A DNA stretch of 64,000 nt, taken from NCBI GenBank assembly GCA_963743425.1, contig CAVUPU010000001.1:310001-374000 (forward strand), read 5' to 3'. A program made the translations under genes and the position numbers. Origin of the DNA: JAJVID01 sp963743425. Lineage in GTDB: Bacteria > Acidobacteriota > Blastocatellia > RBC074. The notes under the pieces were generated by a model that had not been told where the DNA came from, searched no databases, and saw nothing but the letters and a program-made list of their open reading frames with translations. The first letter of the stretch is position 1. Each line of letters begins with the position of its first letter. Of the stretch, positions 46,422 through 60,704 are shown in pieces.

Positions 46422-47018
46422 TTAAGTCGAATCGGAAGCAGACTTTGATGATTCCGCCCCATCATTACGCCACGGCCGTAGCAACTCCACTACGTCAGCC
46501 GCACTTAAAAGCCAACTACCAAAAACCAGTAGAAATATCGCTGACAAAAAAGCCAGACCGAACTCCGACATGTCATTAACCCGATCGAGATTTACTGGAT
46601 TATTCGCCTTCAAGAAGGCGATATCGGCAAGCAGAAACAATTCCCCGGCCATCAATAGGATCAGCCGGGCCAATGTGCGTTTCGAAATCACGTCCCCTTT
46701 CGACTTACCGAAACAATAACAGGGCAATAATCGCCCCCGTTTTAAATTTAAGGCCACGCCGACCATGAAACACGCCAACACGACAATCCCCAATAACACG
46801 CCGAATGACAACAATCGTCCGGTGAGATGAGTCGCCGCCAGTAAGATCTCGGTTGGGATGAGCAGCAACCCGACCAGGTAGGAAAGGCGGTCAGGCAATA
46901 CTCGATATTCCACTACTCCTCGGGCAAAGTCACGGGGGGTCATGAGTTTTCCCGTCACGGACAATATAAAAACCAGGCCAACGGCAAGTTGTACGACGAG
47001 CTCCATCCGACTCTGCAT
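46422..47018 (-). CDS. MauE/DoxX-like membrane protein
   Basis: Integral membrane protein of 198 residues with at least four hydrophobic segments (VVQLAVGLVFILSVTGKL; LLLIPTEILLAATHL; VLLGIVVLACFMVGV; LILLMAGELFLLADI). The motif LLPCYCFGKS is the C-x-C-F-G signature of MauE proteins, which help form disulfides in the amine dehydrogenase small subunit. ATG 47018 with GAGG nine bases upstream is preferred to the longer frame, which would overlap the previous gene. It precedes the Cys-rich exported protein gene. Confidence 0.8.
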   Translation of the reverse strand: MQSRMELVVQLAVGLVFILSVTGKLMTPRDFARGVVEYRVLPDRLSYLVGLLLIPTEILLAATHLTGRLLSFGVLLGIVVLACFMVGVALNLKRGRLLPCYCFGKSKGDVISKRTLARLILLMAGELFLLADIAFLKANNPVNLDRVNDMSEFGLAFLSAIFLLVFGSWLLSAADVVELLRPWRNDGAESSKSASDST

Positions 47019-47028
47019 ATTCCGAACC

Positions 47029-48192
47029 TCAATCCAAAAATTCTTTCTGTCGAGCCGATTCTCGCCTCTCCCATTGGTCGCCAAGAATCGGTTGCAGATC
47101 AAATCCTTCCCAGCCCAAATTGTGGGAACTCACGGCCCATAATCGGAACTGCGCCGACCAGATCTCGGAACGCTGCAAATCTCTGCGATATGTCGGTCCG
47201 AAGGCGGAGTTGGCGGCGGTGATGTGGGCGCTGACCCGCCCGAAATCAACAATGGCGCAATCATTCATCCACAGCGATAAGGTATAACACGTGCGCAAAT
47301 CCTCAATCAGAAAGAGGGCCTGCAATAAACCGGCGATCTTCCGTGATTCGCGCCGAACGCGGCGAAAGGCCAGATAGAAGGGGAGCAACGACCAGGCTGA
47401 ACGCAGCCGGAAGCGAGTCAATACGCAGGAAACTTTGGTATCCACACGCGCAAATGCCGCGCCGGTGAAAGGACGAGAGTCAGGCCAATCACAGGGCTGA
47501 TCGCCTTCCTTTACGGTCCGGTTATGCTCGGCGCCGGCCGCTCGACCTTCGTCTTCTCCTTTTACAGCGACATGCGCGCCGTCAGTTGCCGACTCAGACG
47601 GGTTGGATTCGGTTTGCGGCTTATCAACCTCGGGCTCCGCTTCTTCACTCGGGACCGGCTCTCCGTAGCGAACCACTCTAAGATCTTCATCCAATGCTAC
47701 GGCTCGAGGAAACTTCTTGATGAGAAAAGATCGAGTAATAACCCCTTCTTCATCCAATACTACCGGCACTTTGTGTTCATTAAAGCCCTCCACCAGATGC
47801 TCGTTTACAAATGTCCGGCATGATTCTTCCCGGCCATTGCAAACAATACAGAGATGCCCGTCCGTATCATGCCACCACGAGTGGATCACAATTGGGAGTT
47901 GGCGATAAAAAAGCGACGGTATGTCAGGATTAACGAACACCAAAATGCTTTCGTGCCCTTTAAAACGCGAGGTATTCATCAACTCGCCCGTCGATAACAA
48001 AGGAGCCGTAAACTCGGGAGCGGCTGCGCCTTTTCGCAACTGGTCAGGCAGAAGTTCTTTCGCCTTATCGAGACGAGAGATATATAGCCGCCGGAGCCTG
48101 AGAGTTTCTCTCAAAATCCGATTAAGGATCAGCGCCAGGAGAATCGCCAGTCCACCCAACAGCGCATAGCTCGCTATGAACAGGCCTTGCAT
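47029..48192 (-). CDS. MauD-like redoxin fused to an uncharacterised C-terminal domain
   Basis: Protein of 387 residues from ATG 48192 (GGAGG 11 bases upstream). One membrane segment (about 4-25) is followed by a MauD-like thioredoxin fold: GAAAPEFTAPLLSTGELM and FKGHESILVFVNPDIPSLFY. The usual CxxC is replaced here (IPSLFY), so it cannot be an ordinary disulfide oxidoreductase. After an acidic linker (about 190-250) comes a domain of about 140 residues (LTRFRLRSAWSLLPFYLAFR through IWSAQFRLWAVSSHNLGWEG) that I do not recognise. It may be a scaffold or substrate-binding member of the redox cluster. Confidence 0.68.
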   Translation of the reverse strand: MQGLFIASYALLGGLAILLALILNRILRETLRLRRLYISRLDKAKELLPDQLRKGAAAPEFTAPLLSTGELMNTSRFKGHESILVFVNPDIPSLFYRQLPIVIHSWWHDTDGHLCIVCNGREESCRTFVNEHLVEGFNEHKVPVVLDEEGVITRSFLIKKFPRAVALDEDLRVVRYGEPVPSEEAEPEVDKPQTESNPSESATDGAHVAVKGEDEGRAAGAEHNRTVKEGDQPCDWPDSRPFTGAAFARVDTKVSCVLTRFRLRSAWSLLPFYLAFRRVRRESRKIAGLLQALFLIEDLRTCYTLSLWMNDCAIVDFGRVSAHITAANSAFGPTYRRDLQRSEIWSAQFRLWAVSSHNLGWEGFDLQPILGDQWERRESARQKEFLD

Positions 48193-48233
48193 AAACTTTT
48201 TCGCCTCCCTGATTTCGGATGACTTTCCATCTG

Positions 48234-49010
48234 CTATTGTCGAGCCAGCAATACTGAGATCACGGAGCACCATATCAGGGCGGCTCCCGATATTCGGCGC
48301 AGCGCATCGCGGTGATCCAGGATCGCTTCCGTCAATTCAACGCTCCCCGTCTCGGACCTCAGCAATAACGGCGCGACCCATACCGACAGCGCGCGCCCCA
48401 GCCAGTACGCTGACATCATCGCCGCGCCGAACACCGGATCGCCGAGCGACAGGGCGATCGCCGCCAGCAACCAGAAGCCACCGTAAGTTATTCTGGTGAA
48501 GAAACCCAGGCCGATGTGCAATCCCCAGAGTAATGAAGCTCCGACAAAACCGAATTGATGCGCCCAGAATTTCTCCGTTTGCAGTTTCCGCTCGGGCAGG
48601 CCGAAGCTGAGAATATTCCATTCCCTGGCGGCCAGGATCAGACCGATCGAACCGGTTATGTAACAAGCGATCTCTCTGATGGTTTCACCGATCACATACC
48701 GGCCTGTCACTCCAAGCGCCGCTCCCGCAATAATAGAACTGACCGCGCCCGCCGCCGTGTATGACAGGACCGATTTGAACCAGAGCTTATAGTCGTGCGC
48801 CTCCTTCCCGAGGGGCGTTAGCGCTCCTACGAGCGATACCCCTCAGAGCCCGCCGATCTGGACCCAGCCGAAGATCACAGCGGCGGATAATAACGCGGCG
48901 CGCGGGCTGAAAGCCGCGACCGACAATCCAACGGCTGATCCGATCAACAGTATCAGATAACCGGTTCGAACCAGCGCCTTACGAGGCGATGTGGAAATGT
49001 CACATGTCAT
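48234..49010 (-). CDS. CcdA/MauF-like membrane protein with in-frame UGA (possible selenoprotein)
   Basis: From ATG 49010 the frame reads MTCDISTSPRKALVRTGYLI, then a hydrophobic stretch to GWVQIGGL. A UGA follows at 48845-48843 (codon 56), and the same frame continues GVSLVGALTPLGKE and then for another 200 residues with several membrane segments to 48234. Redox membrane proteins of this sort would be expected to have Cys at this point. Directly after the UGA a hairpin can form (GAGGGG/CCCCTC with inner CGCTC/GAGCG), as bacterial SECIS elements do. It lies in a thiol-redox cluster. Alternatives are a nonsense mutation, a base-call error, or a shorter protein starting at GTG 48710. With readthrough the protein has 258 residues. 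Confidence 0.6.
48810..48842 (-). promoter_or_regulatory. Possible bacterial SECIS hairpin after the UGA codon
   Basis: The mRNA after UGA can form an outer stem of G/C pairs and an inner 5-pair stem with loop GUAG. An alternative pairing (CGUAG with CUAACG) puts a loop starting with G 17 bases from the UGA, in the usual 16-37 range. Structure is predicted by eye only. Confidence 0.35.
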
Positions 49011-49039
49011 TGGGACACCTATGATCTCGATGCGGCCAA

Positions 49040-49639
49040 TCAGGCAGTTGCTTCAACCCCCACCGGATCTTCCTTCAAACTCCGATCTAAAAGGTCGTGG
49101 AGGCTTTGCGCTTCATGCGGATGTCCGTACCCGCGAATAATTCGCGCCGGGCCGATCACGACTGATGTGGGGTAGCTGGAGACGTGATAGAGCTTCGCAA
49201 TCTCTTCCGCTTCATCCGAGATGAGAGAAATATCTTCACTCAAGCGCCTGGCGAAGAAGGTAACCGCTTCATTTCCTCCCCGGCAGACGGCGATGATCGG
49301 AGGCAGCCCGCTCAGAGGATATCGCCCGAGGCTTTCCGCCAACCCTCTACATACCCTACATTCCCTGGATAGAAAGAGCAGCGCCCCGCCTCCATCCAGA
49401 TTATGGATTCCCACCCGTTTGCCCGATCGCGCGTCAAAGCCCGCAAAATCGGGAGTTCTACTGCCGGTGGGGAGAAAATCATCATCCTGGAGGTCTTCCT
49501 CCGCACCCTCTCCCCATGTCTGTTTGATCAAGTCACGCAATTCTTCCAGACGACGAAGAAGCGCCAGAACCAACAAGCCTTGAAATAGTACCAGGATCCA
49601 AACTGCAATGTAGCTGATATAAAACAGATCAGAATTCAT
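49040..49639 (-). CDS. MauD-like membrane-anchored thioredoxin
   Basis: Protein of 199 residues: one N-terminal membrane segment (about 7-28), then a thioredoxin-like fold with SRTPDFAGFDARSGKRV and the active-site motif RECRVCRGL (CxxC). The later cis-Pro region is SSYPTSVVI. It is placed first in the minus-strand cluster of redox genes and probably passes electrons to or from the membrane protein encoded next. Start ATG 49639; ribosome site weak. Confidence 0.8.
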   Translation of the reverse strand: MNSDLFYISYIAVWILVLFQGLLVLALLRRLEELRDLIKQTWGEGAEEDLQDDDFLPTGSRTPDFAGFDARSGKRVGIHNLDGGGALLFLSRECRVCRGLAESLGRYPLSGLPPIIAVCRGGNEAVTFFARRLSEDISLISDEAEEIAKLYHVSSYPTSVVIGPARIIRGYGHPHEAQSLHDLLDRSLKEDPVGVEATA

Positions 49640-49989
49640 ACGCTTTGATTCAACCAGCGATGCTCAATTTGTGTTTCAACTAAGTAACAGCGCCTCTTCG
49701 AGTTATGATCATTCGCGTTTGCGTTGCGACGTAGCCGACGGTGAATCGAACGACCGAAGTTATCACGTTTTCAGGCTTCTGGATAAGACAAATATATCAT
49801 AATCATGGCGCAGCGCAAACTCGTATGTCCTGAAGAATTCCTCAAAAAAAGCTGAGCGAGTTACAAGTGAGGTACAAGCGGCGTCTGATTTTGGTAACTT
49901 GATTTGAGCTCTGCGGAGCTTTTGGCGCAAACAGGATTGGCTCAATAGCTGTTTCTGGGAGCAATAGGCGGCGCGGCTGCGCAAGCAGA
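49640..49989. other. Intergenic region between the redox cluster and rpoD
   Basis: No gene is supported. The part next to 49640 must carry the promoter of the minus-strand redox cluster; I see no clear -35/-10 pair. Confidence 0.35.
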
Positions 49990-50019
49990 AAGGCCAGTCA
50001 TCGGTTGATGACTGGCCTT
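49990..50019 (-). terminator. Terminator of rpoD
   Basis: AAGGCCAGTCATC and GATGACTGGCCTT form a perfect 13-base stem with a 4-base loop, starting 27 bases after the rpoD stop. On the minus strand the right arm runs into TTTCTG, a short U tract. Confidence 0.75.
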
Positions 50020-50046
50020 GAATGGATTAAGTGGGGCCGCAGCTCT

Positions 50047-51750
<1,704 letters not shown>

Positions 51751-51878
51751 TTTGATCACCTCTTTTCACTCTCATTTACGTGCGCGGAGCGGACAAAAGT
51801 TTTGGCATCTCCCTCTTTTTTTACTTCTTCAGCCTTTCAATTCTTAGACGCCGTTTTGAAATTCCAACCCCAGCGGGG

Positions 51879-52012
51879 CGAAATGTTTATAGTTTGCGAG
51901 AGCGTCCATTTCCCAAGCTCCGTGAGGAGCGAAATGTGTCAGATGCCGCTCCTAACGGAGCTAAAGAACAAAAGCGCGCCATAAACTATAAACGTTTCGC
52001 TCCTCACGGAGC
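51879..52012. repeat. Composite repeat with AGCTCCGTGAGGAGCGAAA modules
   Basis: Three related modules (near 51879-51900, 51917-51960 and 51980-52012) combine a GCTCC/GGAGC stem with the word GTTTATAG. The outer ones are inverted relative to each other. It fills the gap between dnaG and rpoD. Confidence 0.6.
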
Positions 52013-52059
52013 TGAAAGCATTATGCTTTGGTCAAACAACCGAATTTCCAAACACAGTC

Positions 52060-53874
52060 TTACTGATTGCTCCACTGCGCCAAACTCTGCCGCTGCCTTG
52101 TTAGCTCAAGCTTGAGCATCGATAGCTCGTCGAGGCGCGTAATTTCGTTATTGCGCTGTGCTTGGTTTATCTCTATTTGCAGCGCCGCGAGTTTTTCGAT
52201 TACGTTCGCTAAACGCAAACCATAGAGACTTTCCACTGCCTCGCGCTCAGCGCGTTCCGGCGAACTATGCTTCGCTAGGCTGGAGGCGGAAGAATTGCTA
52301 ATTATCAAGCCCGGCAGCAAGTCGCGCGCCAAATCCTCATCGTCCAACGCCTGGCTCAGATTGTGATAGTTGGCCTCGACTCCCTTTCGCTCGAAATCAA
52401 AGATCAGCCGGAAGAGTTGAGCCGTCCTTAGCCCTTCGTAATCTTCTTCACTCATTTGAAACATCATGAGCCGTCGAACAGCGGCCTGGTTGATTAAAAT
52501 TTCTAGCAATTTTCGCTCCGCGAACTTGACAACCAGGGTCGCTTTGATAGCTCTTTCACTGACCCGTTCTAAACGGGTGTCAGCAGCCTTCTTGAACTCC
52601 TCTCGGATCAGGCGACTGTCAATTTTCAGACGGTCGGCGATGCGCTCGAAATGCTCGGCCCGTTCGATGCGATCTTTGACCAAACGTAGATACGGGAGAA
52701 TTGCGTTAATCGTTTCGACTTTACCGGTAGGACGGCTCTGGTCATTGGATTTGATGGCCTGGTCAACGATGTAATCCAAAAAGGGCTGCGAGCTTTTCAA
52801 AAGCTTTAAGTAGCCTTCCGGCCCGTGCGCTCTGATGTACTCATCGGGGTCCAAGTTGTCTGGCAGAGTCAGCACGTTGACCCTGAAAGCCTCAGTTAAA
52901 AGTAACTCCAGACTGCGTTTGGTCGCGGCCTGACCAGCCGAATCGGGGTCGAAGTTGACCACGATTCGCCGCGCGTAGCGCCCAAGCAGCCGCGCCTGAT
53001 CCTCGGTTAGCGCCGTACCGAGACTGGCGACCAGATTCCTGACGCCCGCCTGAAATGGAATAAGAAAGTCCAGGTAACCTTCGACCAGGATCGCATAACT
53101 ACGCTGGCGAATGGCGTCTCGCGCGTGGTTCAGGCCGAACAGATGCATTCCTTTGATGTAGAGCGGAGTTTCAGGCGAATTGAGATATTTCGGCTCCCCG
53201 TCGCCCAGAATTCGCCCGCCGAAGGCGATGATCCGCCCCTGCGTGTCGCAGATCGGGAACATCAGACGATTGCGAAAACGGTCGTAAAATCCGCCTGTTT
53301 CTCTCAATGTCACCAGGCCGCTACGCTCGATCTGGGGTGTTGATGCGCCGCGCGAACGAAGGTAGCCGCTCATCGCGTCATAACTGTTCGGCGCGTAGCC
53401 CAGGCGAAAAGCTTTCCGCGTCTCTTCGTTCACGCCGCGTCGGGTCAGATAATCGAGCGCGCGCCGGCCTTCGGCGGTCTCGATCAGATTCTGCTCAAAA
53501 AACTCGGTCGCCCATTGGTTGAGCCGCATCAGCTCATCGCGCTGGCTCGCGCGCTCCTCGTATTCGCGCGCATTGTCGGTCTCTACCGGGACCGTTACGC
53601 CGGACTTTTCGGCGACGATGCGAACCGCTTCAGGAAAGGAGCAGCCTTCGATCTCCATAATAAAGTCGAAGACGCCGCCTCCCTTGGAACAGCCGAAGCA
53701 TTTGAAAATCTGTTTGCCCTGACTCACGTAAAAACTGGGGGTCTTTTCGTTGTGAAAAGGGCAGCAGGCAGCCCAGTCGCGCCCCTTTTTTTTCAACGAG
53801 ACGTAGTCGGAGATTATCCGCACAATGTCGGCCTGATTGCGTAACTCTTCGCTAAAACCGCGCGGGATTCGCAT
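52060..53874 (-). CDS. dnaG: DNA primase DnaG
   Basis: Primase of about 604 residues that makes RNA primers at the replication fork. The N-terminal zinc-binding domain has CPFHNEKTPSFYVS and FKCFGCSKGG. The TOPRIM core shows ILVEGYLDFL (catalytic Glu) and VVNFDPDSAGQAA (DxD). The C-terminal part is the DnaB-interacting helical domain. The open frame extends 30 codons further upstream through a GGGAGTAGGGAGTGG repeat, so I start at MRIPRGFSEELR (53874). Precedes rpoD. Confidence 0.92.
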   Translation of the reverse strand: MRIPRGFSEELRNQADIVRIISDYVSLKKKGRDWAACCPFHNEKTPSFYVSQGKQIFKCFGCSKGGGVFDFIMEIEGCSFPEAVRIVAEKSGVTVPVETDNAREYEERASQRDELMRLNQWATEFFEQNLIETAEGRRALDYLTRRGVNEETRKAFRLGYAPNSYDAMSGYLRSRGASTPQIERSGLVTLRETGGFYDRFRNRLMFPICDTQGRIIAFGGRILGDGEPKYLNSPETPLYIKGMHLFGLNHARDAIRQRSYAILVEGYLDFLIPFQAGVRNLVASLGTALTEDQARLLGRYARRIVVNFDPDSAGQAATKRSLELLLTEAFRVNVLTLPDNLDPDEYIRAHGPEGYLKLLKSSQPFLDYIVDQAIKSNDQSRPTGKVETINAILPYLRLVKDRIERAEHFERIADRLKIDSRLIREEFKKAADTRLERVSERAIKATLVVKFAERKLLEILINQAAVRRLMMFQMSEEDYEGLRTAQLFRLIFDFERKGVEANYHNLSQALDDEDLARDLLPGLIISNSSASSLAKHSSPERAEREAVESLYGLRLANVIEKLAALQIEINQAQRNNEITRLDELSMLKLELTRQRQSLAQWSNQ

Positions 53875-53896
53875 TCCGGGAAGAACCAATTCCTGT

Positions 53897-53963
53897 TGGG
53901 AGTAGGGAGTGGGGAGTAGGGAGTGGAGAAACTCTTTCCCCATTCCCCATTCCCCACTCCCCA

Positions 53964-53967
<4 letters not shown>
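53897..53967. repeat. G-rich/C-rich inverted repeat (GGGAGTAGGGAGTGG type)
   Basis: Tandem G-rich words on the left (53897-53927) pair with C-rich words on the right (53938-53967). It overlaps the last codons of mutS2 and adds a false N-terminus to the dnaG frame. Confidence 0.7.
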
Positions 53968-56393
<2,426 letters not shown>

Positions 56394-56520
56394 GGTTTGC
56401 GAACCAGCGAGGGATACTTCACGGGTAATCGAATTAGAAACCGGAGAATTTTAGAGGCCGACCGCGCAACTGTCAACCCGCTTTGTCCGCTCAAGCCGAT
56501 TAGTTGATTTTCTGGTGAGA

Positions 56521-57459
56521 TCAGCCTTGTTGCCCGCAACATTTTTTGTACTTCTTTCCCGAACCGCAGGGACAGGGATCATTACGGCCTACTTTTTCCT
56601 TTCGCTGCAAGCTTCCTCTCTCCGCCATCGTATAGCCTACGGGGATGAGCGGCCTGGCGTCTGGCCGGTAGGGGTCATCCTCTTGCCGTTCCGCGCGCTC
56701 TTTTTGTCGCCTCCTGATCTCTTCGGGGCTATAGAAGTCGAAAAGGTCCGATTTCAGATCGTTGAAGAGGCTCGGTCGTCGCTCTCTGACCGTTCGCGTA
56801 AATTCCTTGAAGCTCCCCTGGATCTCCTGGCTGATCATTCCGCGTTCGTATGCGGCGCGCACGGCATTCAGACTGCGTTCCTTTCCAGGCTCTTTGTCGA
56901 GCGCGACGGGGTGGCCGGCGCTGAAGGAGAGAAAGATTCTGTCGTCTTCCTGCGGGTCGGCGAACAGCCCGATGACTAAATCGGCCACTCGCGAGCGGAC
57001 GGCATCGTCCTTGAGCGCGATGCGCGCCAACGCGGCGGAGATGGTGTGCCGGCAATGGGTGAAATCGGGGTTGTCGCAGTATGCCCCGCGATATTCGCTG
57101 ATGAATTTCATGTACGGATCGACCGCCGTCGCGCCGTAGTAGCCAAGGGCCGCAGGCAAGACCTCGACCGCCGCTTCGTGGTTGGAGAAATAGGCGTGCG
57201 GAACCATCTCGATCAACAGGGGCAGCGCCTGCTCGTCACGCATCGCGCTGAGAATATTGATGGCGTGGACTACGATCCAATGGTCGCCGCCCTGCCCCTC
57301 GTACCAGTAGTCTTCGTTCGCCAGAATCTCGCGCAGCGGGCGTGCGGCCTCTTCGCCGCGGGCGATCAGCTCCCCCGCGTGTTCCAACGTCGCCCGGTCT
57401 TCTTCTTTGAAGAGCAGGTCGATCAATTCCGCTGTCGTCATCTCCGCATACTTGAACAT
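56521..57459 (-). CDS. DUF1186-like HEAT-repeat protein with SEC-C zinc motif
   Basis: Protein of 312 residues. The N-terminal two thirds are helical repeats (AINILSAMRDEQALPLLIEM; DNPDFTHCRHTISAALARIA). The C-terminus is the SEC-C motif RNDPCPCGSGKKYKKCC, which binds zinc as in SecA. ATG 57459 follows GGAGAAAGAG, so the longer upstream frame, which runs through a palindrome, is rejected. Function unknown; SEC-C proteins often interact with ribosomes or the secretion machinery. Confidence 0.8.
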   Translation of the reverse strand: MFKYAEMTTAELIDLLFKEEDRATLEHAGELIARGEEAARPLREILANEDYWYEGQGGDHWIVVHAINILSAMRDEQALPLLIEMVPHAYFSNHEAAVEVLPAALGYYGATAVDPYMKFISEYRGAYCDNPDFTHCRHTISAALARIALKDDAVRSRVADLVIGLFADPQEDDRIFLSFSAGHPVALDKEPGKERSLNAVRAAYERGMISQEIQGSFKEFTRTVRERRPSLFNDLKSDLFDFYSPEEIRRRQKERAERQEDDPYRPDARPLIPVGYTMAERGSLQRKEKVGRNDPCPCGSGKKYKKCCGQQG

Positions 57460-57470
57460 CTCTTTCTCCA

Positions 57471-57514
57471 TATGCCATATGCCATATTTCATATGAAATA
57501 TGGCATATGGCATA
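57471..57514. repeat. Perfect 44-base palindrome without spacer
   Basis: TATGCCATATGCCATATTTC and its complement meet with no central spacer, giving 22 + 22 bases. It belongs to the CCATATGCC/CCATATTACAT family seen at 42006 and 59009. It lies between divergent genes and could extrude as a cruciform. Confidence 0.85.
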
Positions 57515-57598
57515 AACGATGATACCGGAGCGGCGTCTACGCCTTCAACCGATTCGTGATATATTGAGCGCCTACAGGGAATTTTCAATAGGGGAATT

Positions 57599-59005
<1,407 letters not shown>

Positions 59006-59008
59006 CCC

Positions 59009-59105
59009 ATTTTCCATATGCCATATTACATTTTTCATTTGTCATCGCCGGAATCGCGGCTGCTCGCAATGAGAAATGAAAAATGTAATATGGCATATGG
59101 AAAAT
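59009..59105. repeat. Palindromic repeat, ATTTTCCATATGCCATATT type
   Basis: Perfect 32-base arms (59009-59040 and 59074-59105) with a GC-rich 33-base loop. It starts just after the spoVR stop and shares modules with the repeats at 42006 and 57471. Confidence 0.85.
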
Positions 59106-59159
59106 TTTGCTTCTTAAATTCAACAATATCACTCAACCATTAAACCTGGAGGAACAGCC

Positions 59160-60401
59160 ATGATCACCTTAGGAACCTACGACTCGAACGTTCAATCCTC
59201 GGCTCTGGATGAATACATCGAACACGCCAAGAAGCTGACCGGTGTGGAGAGCTGGGAGAACAAACTGCGCGGAGAGAAAGACGGCGAATGGGCGGAGTTT
59301 CGGCTATTGAAAGGGAGCGCGATGACGGTGGTCGATGCGCAGCGCTTCCTCAGAGACGCCGGATTCTTTCCCTTCGGCAAAGTCGACGGCATCTGCGGCT
59401 ATCGCACGCTTTCGGCCATTCGCATCTTTCAGGAGTATGTGCGGACTGTCGAAGGCGACGCGGGGATCGGATACCCCGACGGCGTAATGGGGCCGAAAAC
59501 AATCGCGCACGCCAATCGCTGGAAGGCGAAAAATCAAAAGGCGGAATGGACCAGCCTGAACGCCGCCAATCCGAGCCCTGAGTATGCGAAATGGATGTCG
59601 CTGCTCCATAAGGTCAAGGAAAAATACGTCGCCGATCCGAACGCCATGCTGCGGAAGCTGAATGAGTTTTCTCAATCCTCCGACACGGTCAAAGTCTCGA
59701 ATTGGGACTTCGATCCGAACAAGATTCACCTGATCGGGATTCGCCGGAAGGAGGCCGCAATCGGCGCGGGCGAGCAGAAATTCGACGACGCATTTGTCCT
59801 GCTCATTCGAGGACTGGCTTTCAAATTCTTCGGTTCGACCGATCCGGGCTCGACCGATAATCCGGATGGCTTCCCTTTTCTGACGCAGGGACAGCACCTC
59901 TACCGGTTCGGCTGGCATAAACTCTCTGATTTGAATCGGGTCTACCATGCCTTGAAACCTCTGGGCCGCGGCGTCCTGGTCGTCCGCACGAAAGACATGG
60001 TATTGGATGACGCGGACCTGGCCAGGGGATTGGAGCCTAATGTTTCGATCAATGTTCACTGGGGCGGCGAAGGATTGCGTAATGTCGGCAGTTGGTCTCT
60101 AGGCTGCCAGGTAATCACCGGCAAAGGCTACATCAATCACAACGATGCGGACATCAATTGCTCCGAATACGCCGCGCCTTTTTATGACCAGCTCGGCGTG
60201 AAGAACGAGAAGAAGGTCTATCAAACCAAAGGCGCATACAACGTCCTGACCGATCTGGTCATGGCGCTTTCCGGCGCCGATCAGGACGACAATGTCGTAA
60301 GGTACATGCTGATCTACGAGCGCGACCTGGCGCTCAACCCTGAGATCGGCGCAGGTAAGGCAGATGAGATTGTGACGCGGCTTCGGTCACTGCCCGTGTG
60401 A
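59160..60401 (+). CDS. Peptidoglycan-binding protein with putative L,D-transpeptidase-like domain
   Basis: Protein of 413 residues. An N-terminal peptidoglycan-binding module is seen in VVDAQRFLRDAGFFPFGKVD and YRTLSAIRIFQEYV (about 55-115). In the C-terminal half, NVHWGG followed by VGSWSLGCQVI resembles the His...SxGC active site of YkuD-type transpeptidases or related hydrolases. There is no clear signal peptide. GGAGG lies seven bases before ATG 59160. It may modify the cell wall or be phage-derived. The catalytic assignment is tentative. Confidence 0.65.
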   Translation: MITLGTYDSNVQSSALDEYIEHAKKLTGVESWENKLRGEKDGEWAEFRLLKGSAMTVVDAQRFLRDAGFFPFGKVDGICGYRTLSAIRIFQEYVRTVEGDAGIGYPDGVMGPKTIAHANRWKAKNQKAEWTSLNAANPSPEYAKWMSLLHKVKEKYVADPNAMLRKLNEFSQSSDTVKVSNWDFDPNKIHLIGIRRKEAAIGAGEQKFDDAFVLLIRGLAFKFFGSTDPGSTDNPDGFPFLTQGQHLYRFGWHKLSDLNRVYHALKPLGRGVLVVRTKDMVLDDADLARGLEPNVSINVHWGGEGLRNVGSWSLGCQVITGKGYINHNDADINCSEYAAPFYDQLGVKNEKKVYQTKGAYNVLTDLVMALSGADQDDNVVRYMLIYERDLALNPEIGAGKADEIVTRLRSLPV

Positions 60402-60704
60402 TCTCCTTAAAAGCAGCGCGAGATTGGAGCGGCTTGTGGCCGCCGAGACTGGAAGGGTCTCTATCACACCTATGTTACATGTCAGCGTGAGAGACGATGC
60501 GCAAAAAGCAATCAATCAGATCCTAGCAAAGAAGAAATAGCGTTGCGCGTCCTGCTCTGTCGTGCGCCTTTGGGGAGCGGGCTTGACTAATGAACATCCA
60601 GAGTCAAGCCCGCTCCCCAAAGGCGCGCGCCCTTCGGCATCCCCTTCGATCACTTCACAGAGTCTTTCACAAGGCCGCTCGCGCCGATTGCGACTTCGCG
60701 ATCC
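60402..60704. other. Intergenic region with a palindromic repeat (60564-60626)
   Basis: The main feature is GCGCCTTTGGGGAGCGGGCT (60564 onward) and its exact complement ending at 60626, 25-base arms with a 13-base loop. Before it a 22-codon frame (60472, MLHVSVRDDAQKAINQILA) has no ribosome site and is not called as a gene. Confidence 0.6.
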
